Assembly: GCA_024226935.1 (NCBI GenBank)
Contig: JAAELK010000148.1
Location: 1 to 42,396 of the forward strand
Length of the DNA: 42,396 nt
From: Desulfobacteraceae bacterium
GTDB taxonomy: Bacteria; Desulfobacterota; Desulfobacteria; Desulfobacterales; Desulfobacteraceae
Direction of reading: 5' to 3'
Every line of letters begins with the position of its first letter. The stretch's first letter is position 1. A program made the translations under genes and the position numbers. The notes under the pieces were generated by a model that saw only the letters and a program-made list of their open reading frames with translations, was not told the origin of the DNA and did no database searches. Below are positions 20,396 through 27,587 of this stretch, piece after piece.

Positions 20396-22225
20396 TTATT
20401 GGTTTGTTATTCTCATCAACGCTTTTTCTGAATTTTCAGCCGCTGGAAACTCTTCTTTCAATTGGTCTAAAAAAAGATTCTTTGTTTTTTTATTCATATA
20501 TTGCCACAAAGAAAGTTTTTCTATTCCTTTTGCACCTGCTTTGTAAAAACAGCTCATTCCGTCAACATCTTGCATATAATTTTTTATACTTTTAGCTTTT
20601 ATTATCTTACAGATATTTATATAACCACCATCAGAGCACTTATAACCTTGTGACAATGACAGATATAACCTTGCTTTTGCCTTTGTTCCATCTCCACCTC
20701 TACCCAAATCGTTATCAGTTGTTTTTTGAATGCAAATTATTGCAATACCATCTTTTAATCTTGAGTGGATTCTCATTATGTCCTGTTCAAGTTCTGCATA
20801 ACCTCCAGGCCCGTTTGGTTCAAGATAATCAATAATGTTTATTTCATTTTCACGTCCCCTGCTTATTGCCTCATCGAAATTTTTGTTTCTTGTTAGGAAT
20901 GATCCTCTACTCCAAAACTCATGATTGTTATTTATACAGTTCACCCTGTCTCTATATTCCTGGGCGCTCATTTCGCTGGATATGTAATTTGTTTTCATTT
21001 TTCTATGGATATTATTTGCCATACACATAAGAGTTGCGGCTGTTTTACCTGCGTTTGAATCTCCTGCAATTATAATAACGTTGCCTTTGTAGATATTAAC
21101 AAATTCATTAAGATTAAAAGGCAATGATATATCAAGAGTTTCTGATTCTCCTTGTTCAAGCTCTTCACTTTCTGATTCAAATATTTTATAATTAAAAGCT
21201 TTATGTGAGTGCTGAAGAATAATTTCTTTTGCACACATCTGATCCAGAATTTTAACGAGCATATCTTTTTCAGATTTTTCACTAAATCCGAAATGCCTAC
21301 AAATCTCATCCTTGCTAATATAATTTTTTGCTGATTCAAAATGTCTTTTTATCTGGCTGAAAAGATTATAATTTATTCCTGTCAACTGAGAACTTGCAAC
21401 TTCAAAGCCCTCTTGAACAAATAAATCATTAAAATCTGTTCCTTTATCGCTTTTAAACTCAGGGAAAATATATTTTGCATTTATTGAATTTGCGGCATCT
21501 TGCCCTTTTGCTAAACCTACATTTTTCTCTTTTAATCTGTCATTATCACATGCAACAATTATGTTTTTATTAGGCAATTTTGATCTCAATTTCTTACAAA
21601 CATTTTTTAAATTGCCAGCATTAAAAGCACATATTACACAATTCCCGGTTAATTCATGTATTGTCGCTCCTGTTGAATACCCCTCACAAACATAAATAAT
21701 ATTTAAATCACCTGGAATTTTAAAAGCATTCCCTTTAATCTCACCACCGGTTAAAAATTTTTTACTCCCGTCTGATTTTATAATCTGAAGAGATTTTATT
21801 ACACCTTCTTTTTTTACAGGAATTAAAAGGTGGTTGTTGTGTTCTTTTATTCCATAAGCATTGACTTTTTTATTTTCTAAATAGTCATTGCTATCAACTT
21901 CATTCCCATGACTCCATAATGAATTTGCTTTTTCCTCTGCTTTTATTCTTAACTTTGCTTTTTCTTCCATTACATCCATGCGGATATAATGCATTTTCTC
22001 TTTAAACTTTTCAGAATCTCCTCCATTTGATTCTGATATATTTACAGGATCTAATCCGGCCCAATCGCCAAAAGAACCACCATATGAATTACCATCAACA
22101 AAAAATACATACCAACCTGATTGACCTTTCCCGGATGCTTTAAATCTATGGATATTCCCATCAGTGATTATATTTTCAGGATTTAATCCATAAGAACTTA
22201 GTTTATTTCTTATCTCTTCAATCAT
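20396..22225 (-). CDS. Toprim primase - RecA-like helicase fusion
   Basis: This encodes 609 residues. Order seen: an N-terminal GWYVFFVDG...GSFGDWAGL element (residues about 37-57) typical of phage primases; a Toprim domain with Glu181 in IIYVCEGYSTGATIHELTG and the acidic ACDNDR (225-230), then GTDFNDL (262-268); a winged-helix-like linker (about 285-350); and a RecA-like ATPase with Walker A GDSNAGKT (388-395) and a Walker B-like GIAIICIQKT. It would prime and unwind at the fork. There is no obvious Cys4 zinc domain, so template recognition must differ from T7 gp4. The start has GAGG and overlaps the upstream gene by 8 bp. Confidence 0.8.
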   Translation of the reverse strand: MIEEIRNKLSSYGLNPENIITDGNIHRFKASGKGQSGWYVFFVDGNSYGGSFGDWAGLDPVNISESNGGDSEKFKEKMHYIRMDVMEEKAKLRIKAEEKANSLWSHGNEVDSNDYLENKKVNAYGIKEHNNHLLIPVKKEGVIKSLQIIKSDGSKKFLTGGEIKGNAFKIPGDLNIIYVCEGYSTGATIHELTGNCVICAFNAGNLKNVCKKLRSKLPNKNIIVACDNDRLKEKNVGLAKGQDAANSINAKYIFPEFKSDKGTDFNDLFVQEGFEVASSQLTGINYNLFSQIKRHFESAKNYISKDEICRHFGFSEKSEKDMLVKILDQMCAKEIILQHSHKAFNYKIFESESEELEQGESETLDISLPFNLNEFVNIYKGNVIIIAGDSNAGKTAATLMCMANNIHRKMKTNYISSEMSAQEYRDRVNCINNNHEFWSRGSFLTRNKNFDEAISRGRENEINIIDYLEPNGPGGYAELEQDIMRIHSRLKDGIAIICIQKTTDNDLGRGGDGTKAKARLYLSLSQGYKCSDGGYINICKIIKAKSIKNYMQDVDGMSCFYKAGAKGIEKLSLWQYMNKKTKNLFLDQLKEEFPAAENSEKALMRITNQ

Positions 22226-22988
22226 TGTCTATCCTCAATAAGCTTTCTGGTTTGTCTAATAATTTTAATGGTTCTAAGTGTGGGTTGTTTTTAAGTTCTT
22301 CTTCCAATGGATCAAATATTTCATCATTCCATGATTCATTGTTAAGATATGTCTTCGGATGTTTTCTAAACTCTTTATTTGAATTTGATTTTAAATAGTT
22401 TGGTAAAGTTTTAAATATTTCTTCTTTGTCAGATTCTTTTAATCTTTTCCATTTTGCAAAACATTTTTTCCTATCTATTTTTTTATCATAAAGATTCCAG
22501 AATTTTTCAAACTCATTTGCGCATACATTAATTACTTCACTTACTTCTTTTATGTCGGACATGTCTGGTTCTTGTGTTGGGTGCTTCGTGGTGTCGCCGT
22601 TGGTCTGTTCATTGGTCTGTTCATAATTAGTAAAAGTTTGATATTTATCATAATTACAAATAGTTATCATGACTCCCTGTCGGTGCTTTCGTGTGGTCAC
22701 CATAAGTTCGTCCCTTAGATACTTCATAGTGGCTTTCATTTGGGAAGTGCTGTAAGTAGTAGCTTTGAAGCCAACAAACCAAGTTAAGCCTTCTAATATA
22801 TCTTTATACCTGCAAAATATCTGCCCACGCTTTACAGTATGACCACTTTTCCCAGTGCTATCCTTAAAATTAGCATTTAATAATAACCAGTTCCAAGTTT
22901 CTCTTGTGCAAGGTGGAGCTGAGGCAATTTTTGATTTTTCAATACATTTTGCTTTTATTATATAACCGCCAGGAATATAATCAGACAT
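22218..22988 (-). CDS. Replication initiation / replisome-organiser-like protein
   Basis: This encodes 256 residues. The N-terminal half looks like a phage replication winged-helix domain: PPCTRETWNWLLLNANFKD, RGQIFCRYKDILEGL, SQMKATMKYLRDELMVTTRK and GVMITICNYDKYQ. An acidic/Thr linker follows (about 125-160), then a C-terminal DnaT/DnaD-like module (FEKFWNLYDKKIDRKKCFAK, FRKHPKTYLNNESWND). Such proteins bind the origin and recruit the helicase, which here is encoded by the next gene with an 8-bp overlap. An origin could lie within or near this gene; I could not identify iterons. Confidence 0.65.
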   Translation of the reverse strand: MSDYIPGGYIIKAKCIEKSKIASAPPCTRETWNWLLLNANFKDSTGKSGHTVKRGQIFCRYKDILEGLTWFVGFKATTYSTSQMKATMKYLRDELMVTTRKHRQGVMITICNYDKYQTFTNYEQTNEQTNGDTTKHPTQEPDMSDIKEVSEVINVCANEFEKFWNLYDKKIDRKKCFAKWKRLKESDKEEIFKTLPNYLKSNSNKEFRKHPKTYLNNESWNDEIFDPLEEELKNNPHLEPLKLLDKPESLLRIDND

Positions 22989-22990
22989 AA

Positions 22991-23110
22991 TCAGGAGCCT
23001 TTTATTTTATCAATCTTATCCAATATCAAATCTACTTTTAAGCTTCGTTTACGGGTGTATTTTAATGAAGCAATTAAGCCGGACAGTTTTCTTAATAAAT
23101 ATATTTTCAT
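22991..23110 (-). CDS. 39-residue basic peptide
   Basis: The ATG at 23110 overlaps the stop of the winged-helix gene (TAATG), with GGTGA just upstream. The product is Lys/Arg/Leu-rich (MKIYLLRKLSGLIASLKYTR, then KRSLKVDLIL...), and its TGA precedes the next ATG by 2 nt. It is likely amphipathic or DNA-binding. Function unknown. Confidence 0.45.
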   Translation of the reverse strand: MKIYLLRKLSGLIASLKYTRKRSLKVDLILDKIDKIKGS

Positions 23111-23292
23111 TATTCACCATCCAATACTTTTAAATGCCTACTAACAGTCAAAACACTGAATCCAGTGCCTTCTGATATTTCTTTTTGAGTCTTATTCGGG
23201 TTTTCTTTCATCCATTTTATAATTTTGGCACGGTTCTTGTCGCCTATCTCTTTCCCGTGCATTCCACGACCATCTACAGCTTTAAGTTTCAT
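23110..23292 (-). CDS. Small helix-turn-helix regulator
   Basis: This encodes 60 residues, with ATG at 23292 and AAAGG upstream. The C-terminal half is a winged-helix-type recognition unit: IIKWMKENPNKTQKEISEGT then GFSVLTVSRHLKVLDGE (residues about 24-60). The N-terminus is basic (KLKAVDGRGMHGKEIGDKNR). It is the minimal DNA-binding part of an ArsR/HTH_24-like protein and may regulate the replication genes that follow it. Confidence 0.65.
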   Translation of the reverse strand: MKLKAVDGRGMHGKEIGDKNRAKIIKWMKENPNKTQKEISEGTGFSVLTVSRHLKVLDGE

Positions 23293-23368
23293 ATTTTACC
23301 TTTTTATTATATTTAAAATTATAGTATAACTTACACTCGAAAAAAATATAAGTCAAACTATTTTTTAA

Positions 23369-23497
23369 TCAAATCAGCTTTATCCTACGCGCCCATTCTA
23401 AAAGCGCAGCCGCCCAACCAATAACAGCAGCCCAGTTTTTGCTTAATACATTCCCACCAATATTAAGTAGAATCATTGTTCCAATAATAGCATCCAT
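23369..23497 (-). CDS. 42-residue membrane-associated peptide
   Basis: ATG at 23497 has AAGGA 7 nt upstream. The product MDAIIGTMILLNIGGNVLSK then NWAAVIGWAAALLEWARRIK is hydrophobic with a C-terminal basic amphipathic end, suitable for one membrane helix or hairpin. It starts just after the stop of the 39-residue gene. Confidence 0.5.
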   Translation of the reverse strand: MDAIIGTMILLNIGGNVLSKNWAAVIGWAAALLEWARRIKLI

Positions 23498-23506
23498 TTT
23501 TATTCC

Positions 23507-23626
23507 TTATTTTTTAATCATAATCTCACCACAAACTTTACATGCGTAAGGACTACTATTCTTAGGCTTTAAAAGTAAATATAAAACCAGAGGTATAATC
23601 CACAATCCGGTCGTGATAAACACCAT
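23507..23626 (-). CDS. 39-residue membrane protein with C-terminal Cys pair
   Basis: The frame from ATG 23626 encodes MVFITTGLWIIPLVLYLLLK followed by ...YACKVCGEIMIKK: a transmembrane helix then C-x2-C. This is the common phage layout tfGLWlpvwil.......C..CG. The ATG has no ribosome-binding site; upstream in the same frame the family-like sequence continues (TCTHVINII) to a stop, while the well-started GTG frame (23711) overlaps out of phase. A frameshift joining the two is possible. Confidence 0.45.
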   Translation of the reverse strand: MVFITTGLWIIPLVLYLLLKPKNSSPYACKVCGEIMIKK

Positions 23627-23711
23627 TATAATATTTATTACATGTGTGCATGTAAGAATAATTTAATATTTCACTAAGAACTGATATTACTTTTTGTTTT
23701 GATATTTTCAC
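23562..23711 (-). CDS. 49-residue frame with strong start, possibly frameshifted
   Basis: GTG at 23711 has the same strong leader (AAAAGGAGAAACAA) as two neighbouring genes. The product begins MKISKQKVISVLSEILNYSY and ends after 49 codons, overlapping the 39-residue membrane frame out of phase. The first about 17 residues look genuine; the rest is less protein-like. Either two genes overlap or one gene is interrupted by an indel near 23655-23665. Confidence 0.35.
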   Translation of the reverse strand: MKISKQKVISVLSEILNYSYMHTCNKYYNGVYHDRIVDYTSGFIFTFKA

Positions 23712-23723
23712 TTGTTTCTCCTT

Positions 23724-23987
23724 TTATTTTTCTATTTCCTCATAATTCTTTTTGAAAAAACTATCCTTCACTGGGTAATAAGTCCCCTTCTCTATATCCT
23801 CAACTATCCAATCGCCTATCCTAACCACTGCTATTTCACCATGCATTGTTTTTACTTTTATGATTGGCTTATTATTTTCAAAATCAGCGCAATAATTACC
23901 AGTCAGCTCATTAAAAACTTGGTTTTTATTTTCATTGGTGAATTGAACCGCTTTAATTTTTCTTGGTAAGCTTTTATATTCTTTCAC
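23724..23987 (-). CDS. Conserved small phage protein (PGYG/DW-type)
   Basis: This encodes 87 residues. The start is GTG at 23987 with GGAGAAGCAA upstream. The pattern YKSLPRKIKAVQFT, IIKVKTMHGEIAVVRIGDWI and GTYYPVKDSFFKKNYEEI is that of a very common small phage protein (yrk.P..v.AvqFtg.......i.t.eG.m.a..GDwii.gv.Ge.Ypck.dif...Ye). The family's function is not known to me. It belongs to the early operon. Confidence 0.7.
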   Translation of the reverse strand: MKEYKSLPRKIKAVQFTNENKNQVFNELTGNYCADFENNKPIIKVKTMHGEIAVVRIGDWIVEDIEKGTYYPVKDSFFKKNYEEIEK

Positions 23988-23999
23988 TTGCTTCTCCTT

Positions 24000-24263
24000 T
24001 TATATGTATTTATTCACATCATCACAAATTGCCTCAGATGCACCTTCTTTACCCCTGGCATAATCCCATAATAATTGCTCTGTTTCGTTGACTCTTGTTT
24101 GTAATTTATCAATACTTGTTTTAAAAAACGTAAATTTGTTATCATTTATTTCAGTTTCTTCAATAATTTTCCTCAACCTATGCAGAAAATCTATGTTTTT
24201 ATTTTCTCCATAAACCTCTATAATTCTGTCATGTATCCATTGTAAAAATTCTTTATCTTTCAC
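24000..24263 (-). CDS. Conserved small phage protein (EFLQWIHDR family)
   Basis: This encodes 87 residues. GTG start at 24263 with AAAGGAGAAACAA. The N-terminus EFLQWIHDRIIEVYGENKNI followed by DFLHRLRKII matches a small family found beside other early phage genes; the rest is helical and charged. It overlaps the upstream gene by 11 bp. Function unknown. Confidence 0.6.
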   Translation of the reverse strand: MKDKEFLQWIHDRIIEVYGENKNIDFLHRLRKIIEETEINDNKFTFFKTSIDKLQTRVNETEQLLWDYARGKEGASEAICDDVNKYI

Positions 24264-24513
24264 TTGTTTCTCCTTTCAATTTTGATTTAATCATGTTGCA
24301 CTTTTTGTTACGTGTTTTATTGTCAAGATGAATTAATTGACAATACGCACCAAACATGCTCGCCAATACAAGCCTTTCGCTTTTAGTCAAAGGTTGCTCT
24401 GAGTGTATTAATTTCCATCCAATTTCGTCTACATCTTCAGGATTTACCCATGTTGTGTTGTCTGTTAGATATATGTAATTATTATTTTCTTGATCCTGTT
24501 TTGATTCACTCAA
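24253..24513 (-). CDS. Unknown 86-residue early protein
   Basis: The start is TTG at 24513, 6 nt after GGAG. The product has a flexible Gln/Asn-rich start, a compact middle (DEIGWKLIHSEQPLTKSERL, VLASMFGAYCQLIHLD) and a basic end (RNKKCNMIKSKLKGETSER). No family is recognised. Second gene of the leftward early operon. Confidence 0.5.
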   Translation of the reverse strand: MSESKQDQENNNYIYLTDNTTWVNPEDVDEIGWKLIHSEQPLTKSERLVLASMFGAYCQLIHLDNKTRNKKCNMIKSKLKGETSER

Positions 24514-24558
24514 TTTTTTCTCCTAAGTTAATGTTTAGGGGTTATGTTAATAAAGAAT

Positions 24559-25068
24559 CTATACTTCTTTTTCTAATAACAATTTAACCCTATTCAATTC
24601 TTCTTTTGTGTGCGGGGTGCCAGCTCCGTTTAATTCTAAGTACCATTGCAAAACCTCTTTTCTTGTTTCAAGATTATTTATGTTTAATTTTGCATGCATT
24701 TTTCTGCCAAGTTTAATATCATAATCTTTATAAAGTGTGTTGTAAGCTGGTATTTCATTATTTATAAATAACATGATTGCTGTAATTCTTTGCAACCCAT
24801 CAACACAAACAAAAGGCCCATCGAAATGATCCATCCATCCAACACAATTGAAATAAAGAACATCAACGCCGGGACCATTTGCAAGTTTATATTCGATATA
24901 TCTTATTTGTTGTTCTTTGGTCCATACATGACCACGCTGAAAGTCAGGATTTAATTCAAGATTATCCTCTTTTATAAAATCAGCAATTCTTTCAACAAGA
25001 TAATTAAAAGAAATATCAACCATATAATTACCATCTCGTGTATATTTTGGGATATCTTTATATTTCAT
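24559..25068 (-). CDS. Stand-alone DUF262 (GmrSD N-domain-like) protein
   Basis: This encodes 169 residues. DUF262 hallmarks are visible: LELNPDFQRGHVWTKEQQIR (residues about 38-57), FVCVDGLQRITAIMLFI (about 86-102; the DGxQR nucleotide-binding/hydrolysis motif) and YLELNGAGTPHTKEELNR. DUF262 is the ParB/sulfiredoxin-like NTPase half of GmrS-type restriction enzymes that attack modified phage DNA. Here it is phage-encoded, without the DUF1524/HNH nuclease half. It is the first gene of the leftward early operon. It might be a decoy or inhibitor of host restriction, or a regulator; this is inference. Confidence 0.75.
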   Translation of the reverse strand: MKYKDIPKYTRDGNYMVDISFNYLVERIADFIKEDNLELNPDFQRGHVWTKEQQIRYIEYKLANGPGVDVLYFNCVGWMDHFDGPFVCVDGLQRITAIMLFINNEIPAYNTLYKDYDIKLGRKMHAKLNINNLETRKEVLQWYLELNGAGTPHTKEELNRVKLLLEKEV

Positions 25069-25104
25069 TAATTTATTTTCTCCTTTTCAGTTAACGTTAA
25101 AACA

Positions 25105-25133
25105 ACTTTAAGTTTATTTTTGTGTTTTGTCAA
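25105..25133 (-). promoter_or_regulatory. Leftward early promoter
   Basis: TTGACA (25128-25133, minus strand) and TAAAGT (25105-25110) are separated by 17 bp. The DUF262 ATG is at 25068. The palindrome TTAACGTTAA (25091-25100) lies in the start-site region and may be an operator. Confidence 0.7.
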
Positions 25134-25142
25134 CATATTTTA

Positions 25143-25171
25143 TTGACATGTATGTATTTTATTGTTAGATT
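25143..25171 (+). promoter_or_regulatory. Rightward early promoter
   Basis: TTGACA (25143-25148) and TAGATT (25166-25171) are separated by 17 bp; the Rha ATG follows at 25203 after AAGGAGG. Its -35 box and that of the leftward promoter form the inverted repeat TGTCAA-N9-TTGACA, so polymerases at the two promoters would contact adjacent faces and may compete. Confidence 0.7.
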
Positions 25172-25202
25172 GAATTTAAGTTAAAAATAAAAAGGAGGTA
25201 TC

Positions 25203-25913
25203 ATGGTAGACGGATTAGTTAAAATTATTAATGATGAACCGAGAGCAGGGACGTGGTTAATTGCAAAAGGATTTGAAAGAGAGCATAAACATATTTTAAG
25301 ACTTGTCTCTAATTATAATTCTGATTTTTTAGACTTTGGCGCTTTAAAAACTCAAAAGTCTAAATCAACAGGAGGAAGACCAGTTAATGAAATATTATTA
25401 AATGAAAATCAAACAATGTTTTTAGGAACTCTTTTACGAAATAGCGATATTGTTGTTAAGTTTAAGAAAGAATTAATAATAAAATTCGACCAGATAATTA
25501 AAGAATTAAATAAAACAAAAGAGATGCAGAAAGATGATAAATGGATTGCATCAAGAAAACAAGGTAAATTAATAAGACTTGAAGCCACTGATTGTATTAA
25601 AGATTTTATAGTATACGCTGAGAGTCAAGGCAGTAAAAATGGTAAAATGTATTATACCAGCCTCACAAGAATGATGAACGGTTTATTATTTATTGTTGAT
25701 GGAAAATTCAAAAACCTAAGAAATGTTATGTCTCCAAGGCAATTAATGACTGTTTCATCAGCAGAGCAAATAATTGAAAAAGCTTTAAAAAAAGGAATGA
25801 AAAACAACATGTTTTATAAAGATATCTACAAACTTGCTAAAGAAAATGTTGGTATCTTTGCGGAATTACACGGTAAATCATCAGTAATTGAATCTTTAAA
25901 AATAAAGGAATAG
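25203..25913 (+). CDS. Rha-family phage regulatory protein
   Basis: This encodes 236 residues, first gene of the only rightward operon. The N-terminal about 100 residues match the Rha domain: TWLIAKGFEREHKHILRLVS, then LDFGALKTQKSKSTGGRPVN, EILLNENQTMFLGTLLRNSD and IVVKFKKELIIKFDQ. The C-terminal half (about 115-236) is a separate helical domain with a basic end. Rha proteins are linked to lysogeny or IHF-dependent control in lambdoid phages, but also occur in lytic ones. Position next to the divergent promoters suggests autoregulation. Confidence 0.8.
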   Translation: MVDGLVKIINDEPRAGTWLIAKGFEREHKHILRLVSNYNSDFLDFGALKTQKSKSTGGRPVNEILLNENQTMFLGTLLRNSDIVVKFKKELIIKFDQIIKELNKTKEMQKDDKWIASRKQGKLIRLEATDCIKDFIVYAESQGSKNGKMYYTSLTRMMNGLLFIVDGKFKNLRNVMSPRQLMTVSSAEQIIEKALKKGMKNNMFYKDIYKLAKENVGIFAELHGKSSVIESLKIKE

Positions 25914-25916
25914 ATA

Positions 25917-26138
25917 ATGAGTAAAGTTAACAGGGTAGATATAAGCGAAGAATCCCAATTTACAATAAAAACAGCTCTAATTAATGATAGTGTTGTTTCA
26001 TACGACGCTTGTTCAAGCAATAGAAAAGCTGACTATAGCGAAGAACATTTCCGTTATATAGGCAAAGGAAAGATTCATACAATAGACGGTATTGATCAAG
26101 AATCTAAAGAAGAAAACCATTTTTGGGTTTATCGTTAA
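25917..26138 (+). CDS. Unknown 73-residue protein
   Basis: ATG at 25917 has AAAGGAA upstream, 3 nt after the Rha stop. The product has a small beta-rich pattern (YIGKGKIHTIDGID at the end of a charged middle), ends HFWVYR, and has two Cys-free halves. No family is recognised. It lies in the recombination operon, where small proteins often act as host-nuclease inhibitors; no sequence evidence supports that here. Confidence 0.5.
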   Translation: MSKVNRVDISEESQFTIKTALINDSVVSYDACSSNRKADYSEEHFRYIGKGKIHTIDGIDQESKEENHFWVYR

Positions 26139-26155
26139 AATAAATAGGAGGCAAT

Positions 26156-26377
26156 ATGAATATATCATTAAACATAGACGGACACGATTTTGACATTGAT
26201 TATTTCACAGAAGAAGGTCAAAAAGAAACAAATGAGCAACCAGGGTTTGAACCTTATGTGTGCATTGATCATGTTTTTGAAAATGGTGATGATGTAACTG
26301 ATATTTGGGCTGAAATAATTTACGAACAGCATTATGAATTGCTGAAAGATGCTGTGTTTCATATGGAGGGAGAGTGA
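26156..26377 (+). CDS. Unknown acidic protein
   Basis: This encodes 73 residues, with AGGAGG 5 nt before ATG at 26156. It is strongly acidic (about 20 Asp/Glu): HDFDIDYFTEEGQKE, HVFENGDDVTDIWAEIIYEQ. A DNA-mimic role such as inhibition of a host nuclease next to the ERF/exonuclease genes is conceivable from charge and position only. Its TGA shares a base with the ERF ATG. Confidence 0.55.
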   Translation: MNISLNIDGHDFDIDYFTEEGQKETNEQPGFEPYVCIDHVFENGDDVTDIWAEIIYEQHYELLKDAVFHMEGE

Positions 26378-26967
26378 TGAGTGAAGAAAATAAATTAACA
26401 GGATATCAAAAACTTACATTAATTCAAAAAGAGATTAAAGCCTCAAAGGATATAACCAATGATTTTGGAGGCTTTAATTATAGAAATGTAGAAAGTATTT
26501 ATGAAGCTGCAAAGCCTTTGATTGATAAATATGGTTGTTCTCTTATTATGACAGATGATATTGTTGAAAAAGCTGGTAAATTATATGTGAAAGCAACAGC
26601 AAAACTTATTGATTCTGATCCAGATCCAGGTGAAATAATAACAGAGGTCAGCGCATTTGCAAGGGAGACAGAATCAAGAACAAAGTTTTCATCTGAGCAG
26701 TTAACCGGAAGTGCTTCTTCTTATGCAAGAAAATATTGTCTTGGTGGGTTGTTTCTTCTTGATGATAATAAAGATGTTGATTCTATGAAGCCAGATAAAC
26801 CACAGAAACCACAACAGAAAAAAGAATTAACTCCAGAAACTCCTGAAATGTGGAAGAATGCAATAGTCTCTTTAAAAGAAACCAATGGGTTTGAAGAAAT
26901 AGAAAAAAGAGTTTTCATTTCTGACAAAAACAAAGAGCTCTTGAGAAAGGATGCTGATGTTTTTTGA
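26377..26967 (+). CDS. erf: ERF-family single-strand DNA annealing protein
   Basis: The ATG at 26377 (196 residues) with GGAGG upstream is preferred to the GTG 3 nt earlier. The ERF core is visible: LIQKEIKASKDITNDFGGFN-YRNVESIYEAAKPLIDKYGCSL, TAKLID and TESRTKFSSEQLTGSASSYA followed by RKYCLGGLFLLDD.KDVDS. A Pro/Lys/Gln linker (about 135-150) joins a short helical C-terminal part. It anneals complementary strands produced by the exonuclease encoded next, with an 11-bp gene overlap. Confidence 0.85.
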   Translation: MSEENKLTGYQKLTLIQKEIKASKDITNDFGGFNYRNVESIYEAAKPLIDKYGCSLIMTDDIVEKAGKLYVKATAKLIDSDPDPGEIITEVSAFARETESRTKFSSEQLTGSASSYARKYCLGGLFLLDDNKDVDSMKPDKPQKPQQKKELTPETPEMWKNAIVSLKETNGFEEIEKRVFISDKNKELLRKDADVF

Positions 26968-27574
26968 TATAGATCAGAACGAACCAGAATGGTTTAAATT
27001 AAAAGCTGGTAAAGTTTCAGGTTCAAAAATAGGGACTGTAATGGCTCACTATGGCAAAAGCTTTGGTGAGCCTGCCAAAAGATATGCTTTAAAAATTGCA
27101 CTGGAACAATTAACCGGTAATTATATTCATGATGAATTTAAAAACAACCATATGAAAAGAGGATCAGAGCAAGAACCAGCCGCACGAAAATTATATGAAG
27201 ATCATTTCTTTTGTGATGTTTCAAATGGTGGGTTTTTTGACAATGGAAAAACTGGTTGTAGTCCAGATGGTTTAGTTAGTGAATCCGGCTTAATAGAAAT
27301 TAAATCTATTATATTCCCTGCTCAGTTTTTGATTATTGAAAAACAAAAATATGATACAAAATACAAGTGGCAACTTGCATTTAACCTGAAAGAAACTAAA
27401 AGAGAATGGATAGATTACGTTTCTTACTGCTCAGATTTCCCTGAAGATCGTCAGTTGTTTATTCAGCGATTAACAACTGACGATTTCAAAGAAGAGTTTG
27501 AAAAGATTGATATCAGGCTTGAAGAGTTTTTTAAATTAGTTAAAACAAACAAAGAAATGATTTTAAATCAATAA
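26957..27574 (+). CDS. YqaJ/lambda-type recombination exonuclease
   Basis: The ATG at 26957 (205 residues, MFFDIDQNEPEWFKLKAGKV) has AAAGGA 5 nt upstream; another ATG lies 6 bp earlier. The PD-(D/E)XK site is visible: Glu73 in GSEQEPAARKLY, Asp104 in TGCSPDGLV, and Glu114-Ile-Lys116 in GLIEIKS. Gln137-like KWQLAFNL follows. It degrades one strand of duplex ends to feed ERF. The C-terminal codons contain an inverted repeat (27447-27484) whose stem recurs in the terminator after the gene. Confidence 0.85.
   Translation: MFFDIDQNEPEWFKLKAGKVSGSKIGTVMAHYGKSFGEPAKRYALKIALEQLTGNYIHDEFKNNHMKRGSEQEPAARKLYEDHFFCDVSNGGFFDNGKTGCSPDGLVSESGLIEIKSIIFPAQFLIIEKQKYDTKYKWQLAFNLKETKREWIDYVSYCSDFPEDRQLFIQRLTTDDFKEEFEKIDIRLEEFFKLVKTNKEMILNQ
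27447..27484 (+). repeat. Inverted repeat inside the exonuclease gene
   Basis: ATCGTCAGTTGTT (27447-27459) and AACAACTGACGAT (27472-27484) form a perfect 13-bp stem with a 12-nt loop, within the coding sequence for EDRQLFIQRLTTDDF. The same 12-base stem and the loop word TTCAG occur in the terminator at 27588..27623. Confidence 0.8.
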
Positions 27575-27587
27575 TGAAATAAAATTA

